Position numbers and translations under genes: made by a program. Under the pieces are notes generated by a model. The model saw only the letters and a program-made list of their open reading frames with translations, ran no database searches and was not told the origin of the DNA. From Chloroflexota bacterium (GTDB taxonomy: Bacteria > Chloroflexota > Anaerolineae > Promineifilales > Promineifilaceae), in contig JABFFZ010000017.1 of assembly GCA_013112725.1 (NCBI GenBank), forward strand, positions 1-64,000: a DNA stretch of 64,000 nt, given 5' to 3'. Below are positions 1 to 9,014 of this stretch, piece after piece; the stretch's first letter is position 1, and each line of letters starts with the position of its first letter.

Positions 1-60
1 TTTCTGGACGCACTGGCCGCCGCCAGGGGTTGGTTTGGTGGCGGCCAGTGCGTCCAGAAA
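1..60. repeat. Perfect inverted repeat at the window edge
   Basis: Bases 1-21 are the exact reverse complement of bases 40-60, with an 18-base spacer. It falls in the coding sequence of the partial formimidoyltransferase, where the outer arm encodes an atypical GGGQCVQK instead of the normal small-residue run. A fold-back assembly artefact at a contig end would look like this. A genuine palindrome insertion is the alternative. Confidence 0.8.
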
Positions 61-984
61 GGGGTGGGGTGTGTAGTCGCTGTCCTCTGCTTCTGACAGC
101 AGGCGATATTCCAGCACCTGGCTGTCTTGCATCTCGTCAAGTTGTAAATAATACTTTGCCGATTCCATGAGCGCCTGCTGCGGGATGAGGCCCACCAGTT
201 CAGCTCTGGTGACGGTGAGACCGTAGCGGGCGGCTTCCCGTTTGACCATCTCTTGCACGCGGTAGATGGGGGTTTTGTCGAAGTTGGTCAGGTTCATGCT
301 TACCTGGGCCAGCCCTTCCACCAGGAAGCCTTTGGCCTGCACAAACCGCAGGCCGCCGCCGGTGAAGCGGATGGCGCGGGCGATCTGTTCAGCAATCTCC
401 ACGTTGTCTGTGTTCAGGTAGAGGTTATAGGCGATGAGGAACGGCCGTACTCCGATCACCGTCGCCCCCCATTTGGCCGGAACGGCCGGGCCGTAGTCCG
501 GTTCGCGGGCTGGTTCCTGGCCGATCTCCTCTTTCCACTTCTCATACTGTCCCTTGCGAATGTCGGCCAATTTTTCGCGTTCGGGGCGGGTGGCGGCGTC
601 TCCGTAGAGGTAGACGCAAATGCCCAGTTCTTCACCCACTCGTTGGCCCAGGCGGTGCGCCATTTCCACGCACTCTTTGATGGTAGTGTTTTTAATGGGG
701 ATGAAAGGGCAAACATCCGTGGCGCCAATGCGCGGGTGTTCACCCTGGTGGGCATCCAGGTCAATCAGTCTGGCGGCGGCAGCGATGGCCCGGTAGGCGG
801 CTTCTTCTACATCGGTGGGGGCGCCGACGAAGGTAATGACGGTGCGGTTATGGTCCGGGTCGGCGCTGATGTCCAGCAGGCGGATGCTGGCGCGCACGCT
901 GCGGATGGCGTCGGCGATGGCGTTGTAGATGGCTGGGTCACGGCCGTTGCTGAAGTTAGGTACACATTCAACCAGTTGGTGCAT
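1..984 (-). CDS. Glutamate formimidoyltransferase (FTCD-like), partial at left edge
   Basis: This enzyme transfers the formimino group of formiminoglutamate to tetrahydrofolate in histidine breakdown. The start is ATG at 984, preceded on the minus strand by an AGGAG box. The N-terminus MHQLVECVPNFSNGRD, the segment HQGEHPRIGATDVCPF and the later FTGGGLRFVQAKGF are family signatures. About 328 codons are present and no stop is reached before the edge. After the transferase domain the frame reads FLDALAATKPTPGGGQ. This resembles the linker into a cyclodeaminase domain (usually PTPGGGS), so the full protein may be the two-domain form. The last ~20 codons at the edge lie in a perfect inverted repeat and do not match the usual linker, so they may be artefactual. 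Transferase domain is secure; the full architecture is not. Confidence 0.85.
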   Translation of the reverse strand, partial: MHQLVECVPNFSNGRDPAIYNAIADAIRSVRASIRLLDISADPDHNRTVITFVGAPTDVEEAAYRAIAAAARLIDLDAHQGEHPRIGATDVCPFIPIKNTTIKECVEMAHRLGQRVGEELGICVYLYGDAATRPEREKLADIRKGQYEKWKEEIGQEPAREPDYGPAVPAKWGATVIGVRPFLIAYNLYLNTDNVEIAEQIARAIRFTGGGLRFVQAKGFLVEGLAQVSMNLTNFDKTPIYRVQEMVKREAARYGLTVTRAELVGLIPQQALMESAKYYLQLDEMQDSQVLEYRLLSEAEDSDYTPHPFLDALAATKPTPGGGQCVQK

Positions 985-1014
985 GGGTGGAAACTCTCCT
1001 TAGTTAATAGCGGC

Positions 1015-1057
1015 TGGTGGCCAGGGGCTGGTTGCTTGTGCCAGCCCCTGGCCACCA
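1015..1057. repeat. Intergenic palindrome, 17-bp arms
   Basis: Arms 1015-1031 and 1041-1057 are exact reverse complements around a 9-base loop. It lies between the DUF4129 gene and the formimidoyltransferase gene, both read leftward, so it could act as a terminator or processing hairpin. There is no T-run. Confidence 0.8.
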
Positions 1058-1125
1058 ACCACCCGCGTTTTTTATCACGAATGGGGGTAATGGGCGAGTG
1101 GGAACGGGATGTTCTAGGGAAGGGT

Positions 1126-2841
1126 TCAGGTTTTGCGGCGGCGGCGCAGCCGGTTTTTTACCTGCCGCCATTGTTGTTTGACCGGGCTGACGTCTTCTTT
1201 CACGATGGTTTCTCGGCTGTAGCGGGCGCGCAAGAAGGCTTCGGTCAGTTCCTCAATTTCCGTTTCGGCGCCGGGCCAGCCAGTTTTCAAATCATCGGCA
1301 AATTCCAGCGGCGTTTCGTTGGGGTCGCGCGGTTGGCCTTGTTCGGCGGCACGTTTGACGGTGGATAGGTAGAAGTAGCGAATCTGGTCGCGGGGCGAGA
1401 GAGCGTTGACACGGATGAAACGCCAGGGTGGTGTGGGTGGGGTGGTCTCATCGGGTTTTACGGCCGTTTGCCATCTATGGCGCGCTGCCTCGGCAAAATC
1501 ACCGGCATAGTCGGCCATATCCTGCCACAGGCTGCGTAGCCAGGCCAGCAGCCCGCCGCCGGCCCGCGTAAAGAGCCTGACATTTACCCGAAAACCCCGG
1601 TCACGCAGAAAAAAGGTAATCGCCATGATGCTCATCACAATGGCAACTGCCCAAAATGCAGAACTGACCAACATTTGCGCCGTCTCGTCTGGCGGCAGGG
1701 TGACGGGAGGCAAGGGGGTGGGTGCGGGCGTAGGGGGGGGTAAGGTGGGTTCGGGTGTTAACAATGGTTCTGGCAGCGCCTGGTCTGTCAGGGGCGCAAA
1801 AAACATCGTCAAGAAGATGGTAAGCAGATAGGTAAGAAAAACGAAAATCTGCACAATAAAACTGACCATAAAGGCCAGCACCCGGCCAATAGCAAAGGTG
1901 GACCCCAGGGGTAAAAAGAGGGCGACGATGGCCATAGCCAGTAGCAACCAGGTGGTCATGCGGTGCCAGCTTCGTTCAATTTCCGGCGATTTGCTGGCGC
2001 CGTCGTGCAGCCAGCGGGCGTTGAGCGCCCCCAGCCGCGCCTGGCTGAGCAGCAGCAGCCCGGCCACAAAGTAAACGAACAATGCCCAGACCAGCGCGGG
2101 TGGCAGAGGCAGACGCTGCAAGGAGATAAGGCTTTCGGTGGAAATGGAGACGGAGCGAGTATCTACGCCGGCCACGGCCGTGCCCATGGCCAGCATCACG
2201 CCACCCCATAACCACTGGTGAAACAACCCGGCGACAATCTCCATGCGGTTGGAAAAGGCCGGTTTCAGGTTGGCGTCTTGTTCGCCGCGCGGCAGGGTAA
2301 AGTAATACACTTCGGCTTCGTCAATGGCCAGATCATTAAAGGCATCGGCGGCGCTGATGGCGCGCACCCAGGTCAGTAGCAGCAGAATGGCGCTGATGAC
2401 AAAATAGCCGTCAGCTACCAGCAGCCAGGGGAAGCGCAGATAGCTGGTTAATTGGTTCAGGGCAGGCAGGCTGCCGGCTGCCAGCCAGGTATAGAGACGC
2501 AAAATGAGGAGGAAAACCACAAATTCAGCCGCCCGATAAGCCAGCCGATTGAACTGGCGGCGGTCGGGTTGGTTGAGCCAGATGGTAGTGTAGACGCCTT
2601 CCAGCGAAATGAGGAAAAAGAGGGGGATCAAAGCCCGGAACAGGGTGATTTGCAGCACCACATCCAGGACGGTGGCCAGGACGGCGAAAAAAGCAGTGGT
2701 GACGAGGGCGATCAGCAGCGGCTGTACGGCCGTGCGTGACCATTTGTTGGTCATGTAGGCGTACTCTTCGCTGTCCGGCGTTACCACCGGGCGCGGCGCA
2801 CGCTTGGGGGGGGCGATTACTTTTCTGCCTCGACTTTTCAT
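1126..2841 (-). CDS. Membrane protein with C-terminal DUF4129-like domain
   Basis: A 571-residue protein of unknown function. A basic N-terminus is followed by roughly six to eight hydrophobic segments up to about residue 360. Then come a Pro/Thr-rich linker (PEPTLPPPTPAPTPLPP), one more membrane span (VSSAFWAVAIVMSIMAITFF) and a cytosolic tail. The tail contains RYFYLSTVKRAAEQGQPR followed by NETPLEFADDL, which matches the pattern of DUF4129, often found at the C-terminus of transglutaminase-like membrane proteins. No transglutaminase catalytic domain is visible. The chosen ATG lacks a clear ribosome binding site and sits just after AATTATG repeats, so an internal start (for example at MTNKWSRT) is possible. 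Confidence 0.75.
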   Translation of the reverse strand: MKSRGRKVIAPPKRAPRPVVTPDSEEYAYMTNKWSRTAVQPLLIALVTTAFFAVLATVLDVVLQITLFRALIPLFFLISLEGVYTTIWLNQPDRRQFNRLAYRAAEFVVFLLILRLYTWLAAGSLPALNQLTSYLRFPWLLVADGYFVISAILLLLTWVRAISAADAFNDLAIDEAEVYYFTLPRGEQDANLKPAFSNRMEIVAGLFHQWLWGGVMLAMGTAVAGVDTRSVSISTESLISLQRLPLPPALVWALFVYFVAGLLLLSQARLGALNARWLHDGASKSPEIERSWHRMTTWLLLAMAIVALFLPLGSTFAIGRVLAFMVSFIVQIFVFLTYLLTIFLTMFFAPLTDQALPEPLLTPEPTLPPPTPAPTPLPPVTLPPDETAQMLVSSAFWAVAIVMSIMAITFFLRDRGFRVNVRLFTRAGGGLLAWLRSLWQDMADYAGDFAEAARHRWQTAVKPDETTPPTPPWRFIRVNALSPRDQIRYFYLSTVKRAAEQGQPRDPNETPLEFADDLKTGWPGAETEIEELTEAFLRARYSRETIVKEDVSPVKQQWRQVKNRLRRRRKT

Positions 2842-2845
2842 GGGA

Positions 2846-2880
2846 ATTATGAATTATGAATTATGAATTATGAAATATGA
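2846..2880. repeat. Short tandem repeat AATTATG
   Basis: About four to five copies of GAATTAT(G) between two leftward genes. The same word reappears upstream of asnS (about 46987-47010). It is one of several short-word repeats typical of this genome's gaps. Confidence 0.8.
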
Positions 2881-2920
2881 AAACCGTCATACCTGCACAC
2901 CTCATCACCCCATCACCTGC

Positions 2921-3706
2921 TCATCCATATAACTCTGGCCGGCGGTCTTGGAAGATGGGGATTTTGGCGCGCACGGCCGTGACCTGTTCCATCTCTATGG
3001 TAGCCGTGAGCAGTTCGGCCGTTTCGCCGCCTTCAATCACCGTTTCGCCCCAGGGGTCAATGATGCAGGAGTGGCCGAAGAAGTGTGTGCCTTTGCTTTC
3101 GCCCACGCGGTTGCAGGCGACCAGGAACATCTGGTTTTCGATGGCGCGGGCGCGCAGCAACGTTTGCCAGTGCGCCAGCCGGGGATGGGGCCATTCTGAG
3201 GGTAAAAAGACGAGGGACGCACCGTCCAGGGCGTAGGCGCGGAAGAGTTCGGGAAAGCGCAGGTCATAACAAATGGCCAGACCCAGACTGCCCCACGAGG
3301 TTTCGATCAGGGTACGGCCGTCACCCGCTGCCAGGTATTGGTCTTCATCCATCAGCCGGAAGAGGTGGGTTTTGCTGTAAACGCCCAGCGCATGGCCGGT
3401 GTGGTCGAAGTAAACGGCCGTATTGCCAATATGCCCATTGCCCAAATCGGACAGGCACGAGCCTAAAATAGCGATGCCATGCGCCTGCGCCAACGCCGCC
3501 ACGGTGGCAAACATGCCGGTGTCGGTGGGTGTAGCGTATTTCGCACCGTTTTCCAGGTCATAGCCGGTTGACCACAGTTCAGGGAAGACGATTACATCAG
3601 TGCCCTGGCTGACAGCGCGGGCGGTCATGGCTTGCACGGCCGTCAGGTTCGCTGCCGGATCTCCCAGTTTCACATCAATCTGGCCTAGCGATATGGTGAG
3701 TTTCAT
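2921..3706 (-). CDS. Carbon-nitrogen hydrolase (nitrilase superfamily, omega-amidase-like)
   Basis: A 261-residue cytosolic amidase-type enzyme. The catalytic Glu-Lys-Cys triad of the nitrilase superfamily is visible as E43 (VIVFPELW), K112 (SKTHLF) and C146 (LAICYDLRFPELF). The CYDLRFPE context is typical of omega-amidase/Nit2-like and related bacterial enzymes that hydrolyse omega-amides such as alpha-ketoglutaramate. Substrate assignment is inference. Length is normal for the family. The gene reads leftward behind the DUF4129 gene with a gap of about 80 bases containing AATTATG repeats, so the two need not be one transcript. Confidence 0.88.
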   Translation of the reverse strand: MKLTISLGQIDVKLGDPAANLTAVQAMTARAVSQGTDVIVFPELWSTGYDLENGAKYATPTDTGMFATVAALAQAHGIAILGSCLSDLGNGHIGNTAVYFDHTGHALGVYSKTHLFRLMDEDQYLAAGDGRTLIETSWGSLGLAICYDLRFPELFRAYALDGASLVFLPSEWPHPRLAHWQTLLRARAIENQMFLVACNRVGESKGTHFFGHSCIIDPWGETVIEGGETAELLTATIEMEQVTAVRAKIPIFQDRRPELYG

Positions 3707-3818
3707 GTTGTGCCCATCCTTATGGTGGCTGGTAGCTTGAACCGGCCGCCGCTTTTTGACAAGTTTATCACAGAGGCGGGTAGAGGGGGATGGGGTGGGT
3801 GAAACGTGATGCGTAAAC

Positions 3819-3912
3819 GTAACCGTTCAGTTCCTCTGGAGACTTGACAAGTTTTTGTGCCGAATAGCGGCAACTGCCTCTGGTAATAAACTTGTCAAGT
3901 CTGAACGCTTAC
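3819..3912. mobile_element. MITE copy 1 (94 bp, GTAA termini)
   Basis: First of three near-identical short elements in the window. The ends are GTAACCGTTCAG and CTGAACGCTTAC, inverted repeats of each other with one mismatch. Internal arms ACTTGACAAGTTT and AAACTTGTCAAGT also pair. This copy lacks one T relative to the others and has no matching target duplication (GCGTAAAC versus TGCCGCAT). It lies in the 419-base gap between the nitrilase gene and the S8 peptidase gene. Confidence 0.85.
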
Positions 3913-3960
3913 TGCCGCATTGCGGAATATGCGATTGCCCTGATTGAGTACGAAAATCAC

Positions 3961-3990
3961 TTGACAAAAGCCGCCTTTTAGCGCCACAAT
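3961..3990 (+). promoter_or_regulatory. Candidate promoter for the S8 peptidase gene
   Basis: TTGACA at 3961-3966 is followed after 18 bases by CACAAT at 3985-3990. The gene starts at 4126 with an AGGAGG box. The -35 match is perfect and the -10 match is weak. Apart from this and the MITE, the 3707-4125 gap shows nothing I can name. Confidence 0.35.
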
Positions 3991-4125
3991 CTGCTACGAG
4001 CAGGTCACAATTTTCCCAAGAGCCGGGCCCTACAGGCTCACTTTGACTGTTTTATCCGCACCAGGGTCTACCACTCAAAACAATCCACATCCTGGCCAGA
4101 CCCAACCCTAAACGAGGAGGAAAAC

Positions 4126-7100
4126 ATGCGTCTCAAATACATTCTCTTTAGTCTGGCAGCAGTACCTGGGCTGATGGCGCTGCTGTTAGTCAGTACCCTC
4201 TCTCCGGCTCAGGCGGACTTCAAAACGGCACATACGGCCGTCTCTCCCACTGCCCCTACCGATACAGAAGATTTTGTCTATACAGCCTGGCAGTTGGCCG
4301 CCAATGCGCCCTTCGCCTTCACCCGCTTTGATGCCGAGTATTCACCAACTACCGGCAAAGTTTACTTTTTGGGTGGCCGGTTAGGCAGTGGCAATACCGA
4401 TGGCAGCATCTGGGAATTTGATCCTGTCACCGGTATTTATGCCGACACAGGTGTAGATATGCCGGTGCCTATTTCCAATTACCAGATTGTCCGTCTGGTG
4501 GAAAGCGGCGGCGATGAAGTTTTGCTTACGTTTGGTGGGCGGCCGGCAGCCGGCGGCACGGTTAATACGGTGCAGGGTTACAAACCCGCTTCCAACACCG
4601 TGGTAAATTATACAGCTACCGATCCCTACCCGGTCGTAACCGCGCCTGGCGGTGTGGTGGCCGTTAATAACATCGCCTACAGTTTCGGTGGGTTTGATGG
4701 GGCCGCCATGATCGCCAATACCTTTATCTTTGACATTACTGCTGCCCCCGGCAGCCGTTGGACAGTCGGCCCTAATTTGAACATGGCGCGTAGTTATATT
4801 GGGGCAACGGCCGTAGATGGTTACATCTATGCCATTGGCGGTGACACATTCGACGGTGCAGCCCTCATTGCCCAAACCATTGCCGAAAGGCTCGACACAT
4901 CCAATCCCACCGCCTGGGATGACGTCGGCGTGGCTGACCTGCCCATCGCCTGCGATGAAAACCAGGCATACGGATTTGATACCGGCAGCGCCTACGATCT
5001 GGCCGGGGCCATTGTGTTGGGTGGCTGCGGGCAGTGGACAAATGAATTAGCCGAATCACTGCTGTATGACGTAGCCAATAACAGTTGGGATATAACCTTC
5101 CCGGACTTAAATGAAGCGCGCCGCAACCATGCCGGCGCATTTGTCCCTAATGGGATCGGTTTGAATGGGCAGCCGGGTCTGTGGGTTTGGGGTGGACGCC
5201 AGGGTTCCGACGCCAATGTATTGATCACGCCAGAATTCTATAATGTTACCCCACTGAGTGATTTCACACTTGTGCCGCGTGACCAGCTTATTGAAGGCTT
5301 CGGCACGGTCACGGTTAACGCCGGTGCGTCCAACCGCAGCGGCGCAGACGAAACCTTTGATCTCACTTATTCCAGTTCGCTGGGATGGGTAGTCAATGGG
5401 CCGGCCAGCATCTTTGTAGCCGATGGCGACCTGGTGGCGTTTGGTATTGACGTGACCATTCCCGCCAATGCGGGCTGCGCCGACGTGAACGTTGTAACTA
5501 TTGATGGCGTTGGGCAGGCCAACACCAGCCTGACCGACTCTATCCAGGCGCAGGTAAAACTGCTTTGCCAGCCAGGCGTCGGCGGCGTTATTGACGACGC
5601 CAATACCGGCCTGCCTGTGCCCAATGCTTACATTTACATTGAAGATGTTACCAACCCTTCTAATGTCAGCGATGCCTTTGCCGATGAGGATGGCGAATAC
5701 CTGATTTTGGGCGTGACGCCGGGTGATTATTATATGGCCGTCTCTGCTGAAGGGTACCAGTTCTCCATTTTGCCGAGCGGCTGGCCGACCGGGGCTATTC
5801 AATTGACCATATTGCCGGATGCGGTCACTCTCCAGGATGTCACCCTCAATGCGCCCATTATGGAATGGTCAGATACGGGGTACAGTGAAATGTTGACTCC
5901 CGGCGTGCAGGTGACGCACACTCTGGTGATCTCCAATAGTGGTACATCGGATTTGTACTTCTCACTTGGCGCCTATCAATCCGGCATTGACCCGCTGCCG
6001 CGTTCCACCGAGATGCCACGGCCGTCGTACCGCATTGATCCCCGCATCATGGCCGAACTGGAGATGTCGGAATCAGGCACAACCGATTTCATTGTCTTTA
6101 TGGCTGAGCAGGCAGACCTGAGCGCGGCGTATGGAATCACGGATTGGGACGCGCGCGGCCAGTATGTGTATGAAACCCTGGTGGCTACGGCCGAACGTTC
6201 GCAGCAAGGCGCCCGTTTTTGGCTGGATGCGCAAGGGTTAACGTACCAGCCGTTTTTAGCCAGCAATGCCATTCTGGTTTATGGTGGCTCGTTGGAAGCG
6301 GTGAATGCGCTGGCGGCCCGGCCTGAGGTGGCTTATCTGCTGGCTAATGATGAAGTCCCATTGGAAACGCAGAAAACATCATGGTGGCAGAGGGTGGACA
6401 CGGCCGTGCGCGCTGCCCTTTCACCTGATGCCCTGGAATGGGGTATTCTGGCGGTAAATGCCGATGATGTCTGGGTAAACGAAGCCAACACTGGCGAGAA
6501 CATCATTGTGGCTAACATTGATACCGGCGTCCAGTGGGACCACCCGGCCCTGGTCAACCAGTACCGTGGCGGCCCTGGCAACCATGATTACAACTGGTAT
6601 ATGCCCACCTCTGGCTGCGCCGGGCAAACCGAACCGTGCGACAATAATGGGCATGGTACGCACACCATGGGCACGATGGTTGGCAGCGATAACCCGGCGG
6701 ATCCCATCAATGCCACCAACGGCATTGGCGTGGCCCCCGGTGCGGAGTGGATCGCCTGTAAAGGGTGTGAAACAAACAGTTGCTCCTTCGAGGCGCTGTT
6801 GATGTGTGGCGACTGGATGGTGGCGCCTACTGACTTGAACGGCCAGAACCCTGATCCATCGCAGCGGCCGCATATTGTGAACAATTCCTGGGGCGGCGGC
6901 GGCGGCGACTTCTGGTATGGTGGTGTGGTTGGCGCCTGGCGGGCATCTGGCATGTTCCCGCAGTTCTCGGCCGGGAACAGTGGCCCCTCGTGCAGCACCA
7001 CCGGTTCACCGGGAGATTATGTGCGCAGTTACAGCTCGGCGGCGGTGGATAGCAGCCTGAACGCGGCTGCTTTTTCCAGCCGTGGCCCGGCAGCCGTGAC

Positions 7101-7890
7101 CGGCATAATGAAGCCGAACATCAGCGCGCCCGGTGTGGCCGTGCGTTCTAGTGTGCCCGGTAACGGGTATGCCCTCTTCAACGGCACCAGCATGGCCTCG
7201 CCACATGTGGCTGGGGTGACGGCCTTGTTGTGGTCGGCCAAACCGGAGTTGATCGGCCAGATTGAGGATACGATGTGGCTGCTCTCGCAAACGGCTTCGC
7301 CCTTGCTCACCGCGCAAACGTGTGGCAACCTGCCGCCCAACGTGCATCCGAACAACACCTTTGGTTGGGGGTTGGTGGATGCCTTGGCGGTGGTGACAGA
7401 TGCGACGGAGATTGTGCCCCCTTGGGTGGAAGTAATTCCCGGCGGCGGCACGGTGTTACCGGGTGAATCTATGACGGTGCAGGTGGTCTTCACGGCACCG
7501 GGTACGCTCGGCGTTTACAGCGGCACGTTGCAGTTGACGGCCGATGAACCGTACAATCCCGAAGTGTTGATCCCGCTAGAATTGACGGTAGAGGCGAATG
7601 CGCCGGTTGCCAGCTTTGACCACAATGGGCCGGTGACGTTGGGGGAAACGGCCGTCTTCACCAACACCACCACCGGCACCGAACCGCTGACCTATCTCTG
7701 GGACTTTGGTGATGGCAACACCAGCACGGACATTCATCCAACGCATGTGTATACAACTACCGGCACGTATACCGTCACCCTGACGGCTACCAATACGGCA
7801 GGCAGTAGCACGGCGACGGCCGTGTTGGTGGTCAATCCGGTGGGGCAGCCTGGTTATTGGATATACCTGCCGGTGATTCTGAAGCCATAG
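4126..7890 (+). CDS. Secreted subtilisin-like (S8) serine peptidase, multidomain
   Basis: A 1254-residue exported peptidase. Start: ATG with AGGAGG just upstream and a signal peptide (LAAVPGLMALLLVSTLSPAQA). Order: a Kelch-like beta-propeller region (about 45-420), a carboxypeptidase-regulatory-like beta domain (about 485-570), a linker, then the S8 catalytic domain. The triad is D799 (IDTGVQW), H843 (HGTHTMG) and S1022 (GTSMASPHVAG), with oxyanion Asn951 (SAGNSG). An Ig-like region and a PKD domain (LWDFGDGNTS) follow. The protein ends in GYWIYLPVILKP, a C-terminal motif shared with the propeller protein at 18771-22271. Its target is unknown; extracellular protein degradation or processing is likely. 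Confidence 0.93.
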   Translation: MRLKYILFSLAAVPGLMALLLVSTLSPAQADFKTAHTAVSPTAPTDTEDFVYTAWQLAANAPFAFTRFDAEYSPTTGKVYFLGGRLGSGNTDGSIWEFDPVTGIYADTGVDMPVPISNYQIVRLVESGGDEVLLTFGGRPAAGGTVNTVQGYKPASNTVVNYTATDPYPVVTAPGGVVAVNNIAYSFGGFDGAAMIANTFIFDITAAPGSRWTVGPNLNMARSYIGATAVDGYIYAIGGDTFDGAALIAQTIAERLDTSNPTAWDDVGVADLPIACDENQAYGFDTGSAYDLAGAIVLGGCGQWTNELAESLLYDVANNSWDITFPDLNEARRNHAGAFVPNGIGLNGQPGLWVWGGRQGSDANVLITPEFYNVTPLSDFTLVPRDQLIEGFGTVTVNAGASNRSGADETFDLTYSSSLGWVVNGPASIFVADGDLVAFGIDVTIPANAGCADVNVVTIDGVGQANTSLTDSIQAQVKLLCQPGVGGVIDDANTGLPVPNAYIYIEDVTNPSNVSDAFADEDGEYLILGVTPGDYYMAVSAEGYQFSILPSGWPTGAIQLTILPDAVTLQDVTLNAPIMEWSDTGYSEMLTPGVQVTHTLVISNSGTSDLYFSLGAYQSGIDPLPRSTEMPRPSYRIDPRIMAELEMSESGTTDFIVFMAEQADLSAAYGITDWDARGQYVYETLVATAERSQQGARFWLDAQGLTYQPFLASNAILVYGGSLEAVNALAARPEVAYLLANDEVPLETQKTSWWQRVDTAVRAALSPDALEWGILAVNADDVWVNEANTGENIIVANIDTGVQWDHPALVNQYRGGPGNHDYNWYMPTSGCAGQTEPCDNNGHGTHTMGTMVGSDNPADPINATNGIGVAPGAEWIACKGCETNSCSFEALLMCGDWMVAPTDLNGQNPDPSQRPHIVNNSWGGGGGDFWYGGVVGAWRASGMFPQFSAGNSGPSCSTTGSPGDYVRSYSSAAVDSSLNAAAFSSRGPAAVTGIMKPNISAPGVAVRSSVPGNGYALFNGTSMASPHVAGVTALLWSAKPELIGQIEDTMWLLSQTASPLLTAQTCGNLPPNVHPNNTFGWGLVDALAVVTDATEIVPPWVEVIPGGGTVLPGESMTVQVVFTAPGTLGVYSGTLQLTADEPYNPEVLIPLELTVEANAPVASFDHNGPVTLGETAVFTNTTTGTEPLTYLWDFGDGNTSTDIHPTHVYTTTGTYTVTLTATNTAGSSTATAVLVVNPVGQPGYWIYLPVILKP

Positions 7891-7921
7891 TTTTTTGTGG
7901 GTGAATTGTGACCTGTAAATG

Positions 7922-7951
7922 AAAGAAGGCCGGTGATCACCGGCCTTCTTT
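7922..7951. terminator. Bidirectional rho-independent terminator
   Basis: A fully self-complementary 30-mer (arms 7922-7936 and 7937-7951) with A-run and T-run edges. It lies between the convergent S8 peptidase gene and the leftward PH-like membrane gene, so it can stop transcription from both sides. Confidence 0.85.
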
Positions 7952-7981
7952 ATTGGACACGGATGGGTGGGATTTGCGGGT

Positions 7982-8599
7982 TTACTGCTGTTTGCCGTAG
8001 TCGAGGATGCGGGCGGCGAGGGAGCGGGTGTCTTCTTTTTTGCCGATGCCGTGGGCTTCCTGCCACTTCTGGCGGGCCACTTCCAGATCGCGGCTGAGTT
8101 TCATCCAGTCATCTACCACCAGCAGCAAGCCAGGACGCTGCGGACTGAAAAGGAAACGGGAGAAGTGGCGGCGATTTTTCTTGAGTCCTGGTGGGACACT
8201 GATAAATTCAATGAACCCGCAGGTGTATTCATAGAGGGGATCTACCCGGAAATGGTCGCCCATTTTCAGGGATTGGGGGTCGTGGTGTTGGGCCATGTGG
8301 GTAGAGGTGATGGAGGCGATACGGCCGTAGCTGATTTTGACGGCCGTGAGCGGGCCTTGCAGCAGCACATACTGGGGCGTCACAATCAACGCCGCGCGCC
8401 GCACCAGATAAGCATAATACACCCACAGCGCCACCAGCACCGGAATCATCAGCCATACCACAAACCAAAAATCCCCCAGCACCTCTGTGATAAACCGGTC
8501 ATACAGCGCCAGCGCCAGCAGCAGCAGCCACAGCAGCAGCAATTTTCCCCGCACGCGGCGGCTGGAAAATTCGTACAGGAGCAGGCGGTGTTTTTTCAT
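7982..8599 (-). CDS. Membrane protein with PH-like (YdbT-type) domain, unknown function
   Basis: A 205-residue protein. Two adjacent hydrophobic spans (LLLLWLLLLALALY and FVVWLMIPVLVALWVYYAYL) are followed by a soluble part beginning LIVTPQYVLLQGPL. That is the beta-strand pattern seen in bacterial PH-domain membrane proteins. No catalytic residues are evident. It lies immediately downstream of the small gene at 8603-8920, with only three bases between them, so the two are likely co-transcribed. Confidence 0.65.
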   Translation of the reverse strand: MKKHRLLLYEFSSRRVRGKLLLLWLLLLALALYDRFITEVLGDFWFVVWLMIPVLVALWVYYAYLVRRAALIVTPQYVLLQGPLTAVKISYGRIASITSTHMAQHHDPQSLKMGDHFRVDPLYEYTCGFIEFISVPPGLKKNRRHFSRFLFSPQRPGLLLVVDDWMKLSRDLEVARQKWQEAHGIGKKEDTRSLAARILDYGKQQ

Positions 8600-8602
8600 G
8601 GT

Positions 8603-8920
8603 TTATAATTGAAATATCCCCCGATACGGCACCACCTTATAGCTGAAATCGGTAACGTAAGGGGCTAACTGCTCGTTGAGTGTGTCCCAGGTTTCGCTGG
8701 CCAGCAGGTCATCTAGCACGGTGCGGTCACGGCAGACGAAACCGATCAACCGGTTAGGGGCATCGCCATAGGCTGTGTGCCAGGCTTCGCTAATCTGGAA
8801 ACCCATATTTTGCATCTCTGGGATATATCGCTGTAAAACAAATTGGCGGTATTCGTTGGCGCTTTCGGGCCGTACATCGTAACTGAGCAATAATTTCAAA
8901 CCAGGATAATCTTCGTTCAT
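8603..8920 (-). CDS. Small conserved-looking protein, possible dimeric alpha-beta barrel
   Basis: A 105-residue soluble protein that I do not recognise by name. The pattern (LKLLLSYDVRPE, an Arg/Gln-rich helix, LIGFVCRDRTVLDDLLASE, a closing strand) fits a ferredoxin-like/NIPSNAP-type dimeric alpha-beta barrel. A GGAGG box lies about 12 bases before the ATG. It is placed directly before the PH-like membrane gene. Confidence 0.55.
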   Translation of the reverse strand: MNEDYPGLKLLLSYDVRPESANEYRQFVLQRYIPEMQNMGFQISEAWHTAYGDAPNRLIGFVCRDRTVLDDLLASETWDTLNEQLAPYVTDFSYKVVPYRGIFQL

Positions 8921-8945
8921 AATGGCGTTTTGCCTCCGTTTTTAT

Positions 8946-9014
8946 CCGTGACCCGTGAACCGTGACCCGTAATCCGTGAACCGTCGGATTACCGACTACG
9001 GGTCACGGATTACG
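8946..9014. repeat. Word-built palindrome (CCGTGACCCGTAATC type)
   Basis: The gap between two leftward genes consists of repeated CCGTGAACC / CCGTGACCC / CGTAATCC words, followed by their inverted counterpart (about 8968-8987 against 8992-9014). It extends into the last codons of the histidine kinase gene. Confidence 0.7.

Noticed and set aside
253..1368. Long rightward frame over the formimidoyltransferase and the DUF4129 gene end
   Set aside because: Antisense shadow of two well-supported leftward genes; composition is typical of the complementary strand of GC-rich coding DNA.
2841..2880. Promoter-like AT-rich AATTATG repeats upstream of the DUF4129 gene
   Set aside because: A simple repeat also seen elsewhere; no correctly spaced -35/-10 pair.
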